Shown here: positions 1 to 4,955 of the stretch, one piece after another
Position numbering within the stretch: position 1 is the first letter of the stretch
How the letters are laid out: each line of letters starts with the position of its first letter
Assembly (NCBI GenBank): GCA_016293865.1
Contig: JAEDDG010000052.1
Span: 1 to 9,358 of the forward strand
DNA length: 9,358 bases
Source of the DNA: Oscillospiraceae bacterium
GTDB lineage: Bacteria; Bacillota; Clostridia; Oscillospirales; Oscillospiraceae
Direction of reading: 5' to 3'
Position numbers and translations under genes: made by a program
The notes under the pieces: model-generated
The model's database searches: none
Told to the model about the DNA's origin: nothing
Seen by the model: only the letters and a program-made list of their open reading frames with translations

Positions 1-4
1 GAAA

Positions 5-16
5 TCTGTTGACAGA
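5..16. promoter_or_regulatory. Second, compact palindrome over the -35 box
   Basis: TCTGT (5-9) and ACAGA (12-16) form an inverted repeat with a two-base centre, overlapping the TTGACA box. It shares its half-sites with the larger operator at 24-52, and the two TCTGT copies lie 21 bases apart, about two helical turns. It has the same geometry as the palindrome in the hydrolase promoter at 2149-2160. It may be an accessory repressor site, but part of the match is imposed by the -35 consensus itself. Confidence 0.4.
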
Positions 17-37
17 ACTGTTATATCTGTATATAAT
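9..37 (+). promoter_or_regulatory. Near-consensus sigma-A promoter of the GntR/ABC operon
   Basis: A perfect -35 box TTGACA (9-14) is followed by exactly 17 bases and a perfect -10 box TATAAT (32-37). Transcription would start near position 44, giving a leader of about 26 bases before the TTG start of the regulator gene. A promoter this strong would need tight repression, which fits the palindromes that overlap both boxes. Confidence 0.88.
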
Positions 38-52
38 CAGCATATACAGATA
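24..52. promoter_or_regulatory. Palindromic operator over the -10 box, probable autorepression site
   Basis: Arms TATCTGTATAT (24-34) and ATATACAGATA (42-52) are perfect 11-base inverted repeats separated by 7 bases. The repeat covers the -10 box and the predicted start site and ends at the ribosome binding site. YtrA-type GntR repressors commonly bind inverted repeats in the promoter of their own operon, and the first gene here encodes such a protein, so autorepression by steric block is the natural inference. Confidence 0.75.
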
Positions 53-74
53 AGGAGCGGAGATGGTGAGTTGA
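52..74 (+). other. Four-codon upstream ORF overlapping the TTG start of the regulator
   Basis: AAGGAG (52-57) lies five bases before ATG at 63, which opens a four-codon frame (ATG GTG AGT TGA) ending at 74. The TGA shares two bases with the TTG start of the regulator at 71-73. A second GGAG (59-62) lies eight bases before that TTG and could serve it directly. Initiation could therefore be direct from the TTG or by stop-restart after the mini-frame. The arrangement may hold repressor synthesis low, but it could be coincidental. Confidence 0.35.
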
Positions 75-448
75 ATATTTTGATTGACAACAAAAGCGGC
101 GCGCCGATTTATGATCAGATTTATTCCCAGATCAAGAATCAGATCATCAGCGGCGCACTGAAGGAAAACGAGATGCTCCCGTCCATCCGCGGCCTGGCCA
201 AGGATCTGCGGATCAGCTTTATCACAACGAAGCGGGCATACGAAGAGCTTGAAAAAGAGGGATTTATTTACACGATACAGGCGAAAGGCTGCTATGTTGC
301 GCCGAAGAATGTGGAATTGATCCGTGAGGAAAATCTGAAGAAAATCGAGGACCACATTGAACAGGTGGTTCAGCTGGCTGCCGCCTGTAATTTAAGCAGG
401 GAAGAGATCCTGGAAATGGTTCGCTTCAGTCTGGAGGAACAAGAATGA
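71..448 (+). CDS. GntR-family (YtrA-type) transcriptional regulator
   Basis: This 125-residue protein is a short GntR-type DNA-binding repressor of the YtrA subfamily. Residues 8-78 form the winged helix-turn-helix: the family start pattern SGAPIYDQIYSQIKNQI (9-25), then LPSIRGLAKDL (36-46), the recognition helix region with TTKRAYEELEKEG (52-64), and a wing ending in GCYV (73-76). Only about 45 mostly helical residues follow, which fits a YtrA-type dimerisation tail and leaves no room for a ligand-binding domain such as those of FadR or HutC members. The TTG start at 71 matches the usual family N-terminus and has GGAG eight bases upstream; no ATG or GTG further upstream is in frame. The stop overlaps the ATPase start by four bases, so the regulator is cotranscribed with the transporter it probably controls. 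The inducer is unknown; cell-envelope-active compounds induce some relatives. Confidence 0.9.
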   Translation: MNILIDNKSGAPIYDQIYSQIKNQIISGALKENEMLPSIRGLAKDLRISFITTKRAYEELEKEGFIYTIQAKGCYVAPKNVELIREENLKKIEDHIEQVVQLAAACNLSREEILEMVRFSLEEQE

Positions 449-1293
449 ATGCGCTGGAAATACACAATCTGACAAAAACCTTTACGGGCTTCAAACTGGA
501 TGATGTCAGTCTCACGCTGCCGAGCGGATGCATTATGGGCCTGATCGGGGAAAACGGCGCGGGCAAAAGCACCACAATAAAGCTGATCCTGGATATCCTT
601 CATAAGGACAGCGGGACGGTCACGCTCCTCGGCAGGGACAACGGAGAAAATATCCGGCTGACGAAGGAAGAGGTGGGTGTCGTTCTGGACGATGTCGGCA
701 TTCCTGAGTGCCTGACGGCGAAGCAGGTGGGCAGAGTGATGCAAAACACGTTCCGGACCTGGAACGACAGGATGTATGCAGACCTCCTGCAGAAATTTTC
801 CCTGCCGGCAGATAAGCCGTTCAAAGCATTTTCCCGCGGCATGAAAATGAAGCTCGGTATTGCCGTTGCCATGTCGCACGGCAGCAGACTTCTGCTGCTG
901 GACGAAGCAACCAACGGTCTGGACCCGGTTGTCCGGGACGAAGTAATCGGGATGTTCGGCGAGTTCACAAGGGATGAGGATCACTCCATTCTGATTTCCT
1001 CCCATATTGTCAGCGATCTGGAAAAAATCTGCGACTATGTGGCTTTTCTGCACAATGGCCGGCTTCTCCTGTGCGAGGAAAAGGACCAGCTCCTGGCGGA
1101 ATACGGAATGCTCCACTGCACGGCGGAGCAGCTTTCGGCACTGGATCCTGCTGCGGTCCGGAGCAAAAAGGAATCGCCGTACGGTGTGGAGGCCATTGTG
1201 CAGCGCAGCGCAGTTCCGGCGGGAACTGTGCTCAGTCCGGTCAGTCTGGAGGAAGTATTTCTGTTTATGGTTAAGGAGGGGAAAACCGCGTGA
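445..1293 (+). CDS. ABC transporter ATP-binding protein (ABC-2 / YtrB-BcrA type)
   Basis: This 282-residue cytoplasmic ATPase would power the adjacent permease. Visible motifs are Walker A GENGAGKST (35-43), signature FSRGMKMKL (129-137; SRG in place of SGG), Walker B LLLLDE (149-154) with catalytic Glu154, D-loop GLD (158-160) and switch His187. The Q-loop region reads VVLDD (79-83) with no glutamine, a pattern seen in this subfamily. Residues 215-282 form a C-terminal extension typical of drug- and peptide-exporting members. Start: ATG at 445 overlaps the regulator stop (ATGA) and has GGAGG (433-437) seven bases upstream. Its own stop overlaps the permease GTG in the same way, so three coupled genes give fixed stoichiometry. 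Family knowledge suggests export or envelope-stress resistance; the substrate is not determined. Two copies would be expected in the working transporter. Confidence 0.93.
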   Translation: MNALEIHNLTKTFTGFKLDDVSLTLPSGCIMGLIGENGAGKSTTIKLILDILHKDSGTVTLLGRDNGENIRLTKEEVGVVLDDVGIPECLTAKQVGRVMQNTFRTWNDRMYADLLQKFSLPADKPFKAFSRGMKMKLGIAVAMSHGSRLLLLDEATNGLDPVVRDEVIGMFGEFTRDEDHSILISSHIVSDLEKICDYVAFLHNGRLLLCEEKDQLLAEYGMLHCTAEQLSALDPAAVRSKKESPYGVEAIVQRSAVPAGTVLSPVSLEEVFLFMVKEGKTA

Positions 1294-1916
1294 AAGGGCT
1301 TCTGTTGAAGGATTTTTATATGACAATCAGGTATTGCCGGGCTTATCTGCTGATGATTGCGGTTTTTGTTGCAGTGTCTTTCGTGGGACAGGAGAATCTT
1401 TTCTTTGTGTTTTTCCCGTGCATGATTTCCGGGATGCTGCCGGTGACACTGCTGGCATATGATGAGCGCAGCAAATGGAGCGAATACTGCCGTGTTCTGC
1501 CGTATTCCAAAGCGCAGATCGTTTCCGGAAAGTATCTGGTGGGACTGATCGCACAGCTTGCGGTTCTTTGTGTGACGGGGACTGCACAGGCGCTCAGAAT
1601 GCAGGCCGCAGGCATGCTGAACCTGCAAAATTTCGGCGCGCTCATGGGACTGCTGCTGATTCTGTCCAGCGTTGCATCCTCACTTGTCCTGCCGTTTATG
1701 TTCAGATACGGCGTGGAAAAAGGACGGATCGCGTATTATGTCATGATCGGCATCGTGACGGCCGGCGGTATAGGCGCGACAAATCTTTTCGGCGGGAATG
1801 CGGCCGCGGATGGAGCGGTCCGCAGTGTGCTGCCGCTGCTTTGTGCGGCGGGGGTGATGCTCTACGCGCTTTCCTGGGTGTTGTCCATTGCATTCTATAA
1901 AAAACAGCAGGCATAA
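1290..1916 (+). CDS. ABC-2 type transporter permease
   Basis: This 208-residue integral membrane protein has about six hydrophobic segments, near residues 17-33, 37-57, 82-102, 115-137, 147-166 and 179-203. The N-terminal KGLLLKDFY and the cytoplasmic stretch DERSKWSEYCRVLPYSK (58-74) match the pattern of ABC-2 permeases encoded beside YtrB-like ATPases (ABC2_membrane_5 type): a coupling loop after the second membrane segment, then a conserved SLP/VLP-(Y/I)S motif. The GTG start at 1290 is preceded by AAGGAGGGG (1273-1281) at eight bases and overlaps the ATPase stop by four bases. It is the last gene of the operon; the terminator begins 30 bases after its stop. It probably dimerises to make the pore. 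One permease and one ATPase make a minimal exporter; nothing in the sequence identifies what is moved. Confidence 0.88.
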   Translation: MKGLLLKDFYMTIRYCRAYLLMIAVFVAVSFVGQENLFFVFFPCMISGMLPVTLLAYDERSKWSEYCRVLPYSKAQIVSGKYLVGLIAQLAVLCVTGTAQALRMQAAGMLNLQNFGALMGLLLILSSVASSLVLPFMFRYGVEKGRIAYYVMIGIVTAGGIGATNLFGGNAAADGAVRSVLPLLCAAGVMLYALSWVLSIAFYKKQQA

Positions 1917-1946
1917 TGACGGGAAGAACGGACAGCAGCCGCAGAC

Positions 1947-1978
1947 AAAAAACGGTGAGGTTTTCCTCACCGTTTTTT
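1947..1978 (+). terminator. Rho-independent terminator of the GntR/ABC operon
   Basis: A perfect 14-base stem (1947-1960 with 1965-1978) encloses a TTTT loop. Its core is CGGTGAGG/CCTCACCG, flanked by A6 on the left and T6 on the right. The A6/T6 pairing makes the hairpin symmetric, so it could also stop transcription on the minus strand. The remaining bases to the next promoter (1979-2122) show no convincing gene. Confidence 0.93.
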
Positions 1979-2122
1979 AACTGTTGGCGCCTGCAGAAAA
2001 GGTGTTTTCCGTATATACCGGCGGTTTGAACCCGGTTTTTCCGGGCGGCATCAGGGAATCCGGACGCTGGAAACGGATGCAGCCGGCGCACATTTTCGGC
2101 GAAAAGTACAAAAGGATTTGCG

Positions 2123-2151
2123 TTGACAAAAGACGGCCGTGCCGCTATTCT
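2123..2151 (+). promoter_or_regulatory. Sigma-A promoter of the alpha/beta hydrolase gene
   Basis: A perfect -35 TTGACA (2123-2128), a 17-base spacer and -10 TATTCT (2146-2151, 4 of 6 to TATAAT) predict a start near 2158. The hydrolase start must then lie downstream of this point, which favours the GTG at 2184 over the in-frame GTG at 2139. Confidence 0.72.
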
Positions 2152-2161
2152 GTATACAGAA
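2148..2161. promoter_or_regulatory. Palindrome overlapping the hydrolase -10 box
   Basis: TTCTGTATACAGAA is a perfect 14-base palindrome that covers the last four bases of the -10 box and the predicted start site. Its half-sites TCTGTATA/TATACAGA are those of the GntR operator at 24-52, and its TCTGT-N2-ACAGA layout equals the site at 5-16. It is a probable operator, and the window's GntR protein is the first candidate to bind it. Confidence 0.62.
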
Positions 2162-2183
2162 AAGCGGGAGGTACGGTTATCCT

Positions 2184-2861
2184 GTGATACAGCTGAATTT
2201 CATTGAAAAGGGCAGCGGAAAACCGCTGCTGCTTCTGCATGGAAATGGGGAGAGCAGCGCGTATTTTGAAAAGCAGATTCCGTGTTTTTCCCGGGAATAC
2301 CGCGTGATTGCCATTGACACGAGGGGTCACGGGCGTTCGCCGCGGGGAGACGCGCCGTTTACCATTCGCCAGTTTGCAGAAGATCTGCGGGATTTTATGG
2401 ATACGCAGGGGATCGAACGCGCGCATATCCTGGGCTTTTCAGACGGCGGCAATATCGCGCTGACATTTGCGCTGGCCTGGCCCCGGCGGGTGGACCGGCT
2501 GGTGCTCAACGGTGCAAATCTGAATCCGGCCGGCGTGAAGCGCACGGTGCAGCTGCCCATTGAGCTGGGATACCGGGCTGCGTCCCTGTTTGCCAGCCGG
2601 AGCGCATCAGCCCGCCGGCATGCGGAACTGCTGGGCCTGATGGTCAACGAGCCGGACATCAGTCCGCAGGCGCTGAAAGAGCTGCATCTGCCTGTGCTTG
2701 TAATCGCGGGTACCCGCGATATGATCAGGCAGTCACACACCCGTCTGATCAGCGAGAGCCTGCCCGATGGGCGGCTTGTGCTGCTGCCGGGGGACCATTT
2801 TATTGCCGCGAAAAATGCCGGCGCATTCAACGCCGCGGTGGCTGCATTTCTGCGGGAATAG
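2184..2861 (+). CDS. Alpha/beta hydrolase
   Basis: This 225-residue protein is a small alpha/beta-hydrolase-fold enzyme (Abhydrolase_1/6 type), probably a cytoplasmic esterase or related hydrolase; no signal peptide is seen. Visible elements are the oxyanion-hole HG(N) loop LLLLHGNGES (15-24), strand VIAIDTRGHGRS (41-52), nucleophile elbow GFSDG (84-88) with Ser86, acid Asp179 in VIAGTRD (173-179), and His205 in LPGDHF (201-206). The catalytic triad is therefore complete. The segment between the elbow and the acid is short (about 115-165), implying a small cap domain. The GTG start at 2184 is chosen because the promoter overlaps the longer 5' frame and because GGGAGG (2166-2171) lies 12 bases upstream, a rather long spacing. 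An alternative GTG at 2139 would add 15 residues. The natural substrate cannot be assigned. No clear terminator follows before the next gene, so readthrough into the FAD gene is possible. Confidence 0.88.
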   Translation: MIQLNFIEKGSGKPLLLLHGNGESSAYFEKQIPCFSREYRVIAIDTRGHGRSPRGDAPFTIRQFAEDLRDFMDTQGIERAHILGFSDGGNIALTFALAWPRRVDRLVLNGANLNPAGVKRTVQLPIELGYRAASLFASRSASARRHAELLGLMVNEPDISPQALKELHLPVLVIAGTRDMIRQSHTRLISESLPDGRLVLLPGDHFIAAKNAGAFNAAVAAFLRE

Positions 2862-3018
2862 ATCTGCTGCGGCGGAAATGCAGGGAGACAGAGGAGGACC
2901 GCGGGCTGCGGCGGCGTGCGGCCGGACCGCATACCGGAAATGAGGAATACTCTGCGGCGCAGGGCGGATGCCGTGTGCTGCAGAATAATAATGACAGAAG
3001 ATAAAAGGAGAAGAAATT

Positions 3019-4695
3019 ATGCGTGCGAGTCAAACCAAGGTTGAAAAAGCGCTGACTTGTGATGTTCTGGTCGTAGGTGCCGGACTGGCGGGCCTGCGCG
3101 CCGCCTATGATTGCGCAGCTGCCGGTCTGCGTGTTGTGCTGGCTGTCAAGGGCGGGCTTTGCTCCGGTGCGAGCTTTTATCCGCTGACAGCGGGACTGGG
3201 CTCCCAGCTTGCGATGAACGAGGCGGACAAGCCGCTCTATATGGAAGAGGTCCTGGAATGCGGCGACGGTCTTGCTGATCCCGAGCTTGTGAAGGTGCTC
3301 ATCGACGATATTGACCGGGAGGCGCCGCGGCTGACGGAGATCGGCATTCTCCCTGATATCTATGTAAATACCGGCCGGCCGGCGTGCTTTGCAAAGCGCC
3401 AGCGTAAACTTGCTGTCTGGCGCGGCTGGTCGGAGATCCGGGGCAGAGCGCGGGAAATTTTCGCAGGGCTTGATCAGCTGACGCTGATGGAGCACTGTGA
3501 TCTTCTCCGGCTGATTCAGTCTGACGGGCGGATTGCCGGCGCGCTTTTGTGCGACAGGGATGAAAAGCTGTATACCGTGCATACCGGCTGCGTGATTCTG
3601 GCGACCGGCGGCTACTGCGGACTTTACAAGCACAGCCTCAATACGCCGGATGTCTGCGGCATCGGCCACAGCGTGGCTCTGGACGCCGGCGCGGAACTGA
3701 TCAACATGGAATTCATGCAGTTTATTCCCGGACTGACCGCTCCGCGGTACCAGACGCTGTTCAATGAGTATTCGCTGATTCATGTGACCGCTATGGAAAA
3801 TGACGCGGGGGAAGACGTGCTGCGCCAGTGGCTTCCTGCGGATGTTTCCGCTGAAGAGTGCCTGCAGGACCGCGCCATGCATGGACCGTTTACCACCGCG
3901 GACAAGTCCTGGTATTTTGACGTCTCCATTATGGCGGACGCAATCCGCCGTCATAGTGAAAGCGGCGTGACGCTGCATTATGATGAGGGCGTTTTCACCG
4001 ACAAGAACCCCTACTGCGAGAAATTTGTTCCCTTCCTGCTCTCTGTGGGCGTTGATCTGCGGAAAGAGAATATCTCCATTGCGCCGTTCGCCCACTGCGC
4101 CAACGGCGGAATCCGGATTGACAAAGACGGCGCCACGTCAGTGCCCGGCCTTTTCGCGGCCGGCGAAGCTGCCGGCGGTGTGCACGGCGCGGACCGGCAC
4201 GGCGGTCTGGCCACGGCGGCGAGCATTGTGTTCGGCGCGCGTTCGGCTGCTGCGGCAGCCCGTTATGTCCGCGCCCAGGCGGCAGTTCCGGAATTCTCTG
4301 ATGAGCAGGCAGTTGCGGCACTGATGGATTGGCTGGATCGCGGCAGCGGAACAGTCAGCGGAGAGGAAGTGCAGCAGAAAATCGGCGAGATTCTCTGGTA
4401 CAGAGGCAATGTCCTGCGCTCGGGCGACGCGCTGCGCGAGGGCATTGAGCAGCTGGAGGCTCTGCAGAAGGAGTATGCGCCGCTGTCAGAAAAGGCCGGC
4501 AGCTCTCTGCGCAGGAATGTGCAGGTTTTCCACGGCCTGCGGACGGCGCAGGTGCTCCTGCATGCCATGCTCAGCCGGGAAGAGAGCCGCGGCCCGCATT
4601 ACCGCGCCGATTTCCCGGAGAGAAACGACGCGCTGACGGGCAAAAAGATTGTCCTGCGCGAGACAGACGGGCATTTGGAAATCGCCGGCATTTGA
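3019..4695 (+). CDS. FAD-binding protein of the fumarate reductase / L-aspartate oxidase flavoprotein family
   Basis: This 558-residue soluble flavoprotein has an N-terminal Rossmann FAD motif VVGAGLAG (18-25), the FAD segment VILATGGY (192-199), the substrate-domain motif HCANGGI (359-365) matching HYxMGGI of SdhA/FrdA/NadB, and FAD motif LFAAGEAAGGVHGADRHGG (378-396). A helical C-terminal domain (about 450-558) carries the family pattern ESRGPHYRADFPERND (522-537). Conserved His359 and Arg393 fit substrate binding. The usual HPT motif is IPG at 236-238, and the Arg that normally precedes the DxV helix is replaced by Phe300. These changes suggest a substrate or reaction unlike succinate/fumarate or aspartate. 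No iron-sulfur subunit, membrane anchor, or nadA/nadC gene lies beside it, so calling it FrdA, SdhA or NadB is not justified. The ATG at 3019 has AAAGGAG (3004-3010) eight bases upstream. The 157 bases before it contain only a weak hairpin (2917-2931) and no clear promoter. Confidence 0.87.
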   Translation: MRASQTKVEKALTCDVLVVGAGLAGLRAAYDCAAAGLRVVLAVKGGLCSGASFYPLTAGLGSQLAMNEADKPLYMEEVLECGDGLADPELVKVLIDDIDREAPRLTEIGILPDIYVNTGRPACFAKRQRKLAVWRGWSEIRGRAREIFAGLDQLTLMEHCDLLRLIQSDGRIAGALLCDRDEKLYTVHTGCVILATGGYCGLYKHSLNTPDVCGIGHSVALDAGAELINMEFMQFIPGLTAPRYQTLFNEYSLIHVTAMENDAGEDVLRQWLPADVSAEECLQDRAMHGPFTTADKSWYFDVSIMADAIRRHSESGVTLHYDEGVFTDKNPYCEKFVPFLLSVGVDLRKENISIAPFAHCANGGIRIDKDGATSVPGLFAAGEAAGGVHGADRHGGLATAASIVFGARSAAAAARYVRAQAAVPEFSDEQAVAALMDWLDRGSGTVSGEEVQQKIGEILWYRGNVLRSGDALREGIEQLEALQKEYAPLSEKAGSSLRRNVQVFHGLRTAQVLLHAMLSREESRGPHYRADFPERNDALTGKKIVLRETDGHLEIAGI

Positions 4696-4713
4696 CCGGG
4701 AAAACAGGCCGCT

Positions 4714-4744
4714 GCACCTTTTGGCCGGAAATTCGGTGCGTTTT
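4714..4744 (+). terminator. Weak candidate terminator after the FAD gene
   Basis: GCACC (4714-4718) can pair with GGTGC (4735-4739), followed by G and TTTT (4741-4744). The stem is only five base pairs with a 16-base loop and the U-run is short, so termination here would be inefficient at best. The stronger hairpin just downstream (4756-4784) may be the real mRNA 3' barrier. Confidence 0.25.
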
Positions 4745-4755
4745 CCGCAGTCCGG

Positions 4756-4784
4756 CCGGTATCCGGCAATGCCGGATTTACCGG
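4756..4784. repeat. Strong GC-rich hairpin between the FAD and GDH genes
   Basis: CCGGT (4756-4760) plus ATCCGGC (4761-4767) pair with GCCGGAT (4771-4777) and ACCGG (4780-4784), giving 12 base pairs, a three-base AAT loop and a TT bulge. No U-tract follows, so it is not a classical rho-independent terminator. It could protect the 3' end of the FAD transcript or act as a partial terminator. Confidence 0.6.
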
Positions 4785-4837
4785 TGTGACGGCTTAAAAC
4801 AATAGAAAACGAAAAAAACTATTCAAATCTGCCGTTT

Positions 4838-4900
4838 CACGTTCAAGATCGTCCTGATCCCTCGTGGATTTTTAAAGAGGCGTGTGGTATTTTGAACGTG
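4838..4900. repeat. Widely spaced inverted repeat upstream of the GDH gene
   Basis: CACGTTCAA (4838-4846) is repeated in perfect inversion as TTGAACGTG (4892-4900), with 45 bases between. As RNA the arms would close a structure of about 63 bases whose interior can form alternative short helices, ATCC/GGAT (4857-4860 with 4866-4869) or CCTC/GAGG (4860-4863 with 4877-4880). As DNA, the arm centres lie 54 bases apart, near five helical turns, and the right arm touches a possible extended -10 element, TGGTATTTT (4885-4893). Either an operator pair or a leader structure is possible. It does not match any riboswitch class I can recognise. Confidence 0.5.
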
Positions 4901-4955
4901 CAGTAGGGCCCGAAAACCGGCGGGACGCCGCCGGAAAAACCTGAGGAGGGCTAAA

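Noticed and set aside
370..1326. A 318-codon minus-strand open frame opposite the ABC ATPase
   Set aside because: Antisense shadow of a gene with all ABC motifs, with low-complexity composition.
2139..2183. Longer N-terminus of the hydrolase from GTG at 2139
   Set aside because: This start lies upstream of the predicted -10 box, so it would not be on the transcript. The extra 15 residues do not resemble the family N-terminus.
1984..2187. A 67-codon plus-strand frame before the hydrolase
   Set aside because: It spans the TTGACA/TATTCT promoter and palindrome, has no ribosome binding site and resembles no known protein.
2940..3044. Short ATG frame upstream of and overlapping the FAD gene
   Set aside because: No good ribosome binding site and Arg-rich translation. 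It overlaps the strong binding site and start of the FAD gene in another frame.
2827..4095. A 422-codon minus-strand open frame opposite the FAD gene
   Set aside because: No domain pattern, rich in His, Arg and Gln, and fully antisense to a gene with clear FAD motifs.
3019..4695. Assignment as nadB (L-aspartate oxidase) or frdA/sdhA
   Set aside because: The HPT motif and the catalytic Arg are replaced, and neither nad genes nor the iron-sulfur subunit are adjacent, so only the broad family name is supported.
4838..4900. Known riboswitch (glycine, glutamine or T-box) before GDH
   Set aside because: None of the conserved sequence blocks of these classes can be found. Only the inverted repeat and small helices are visible.
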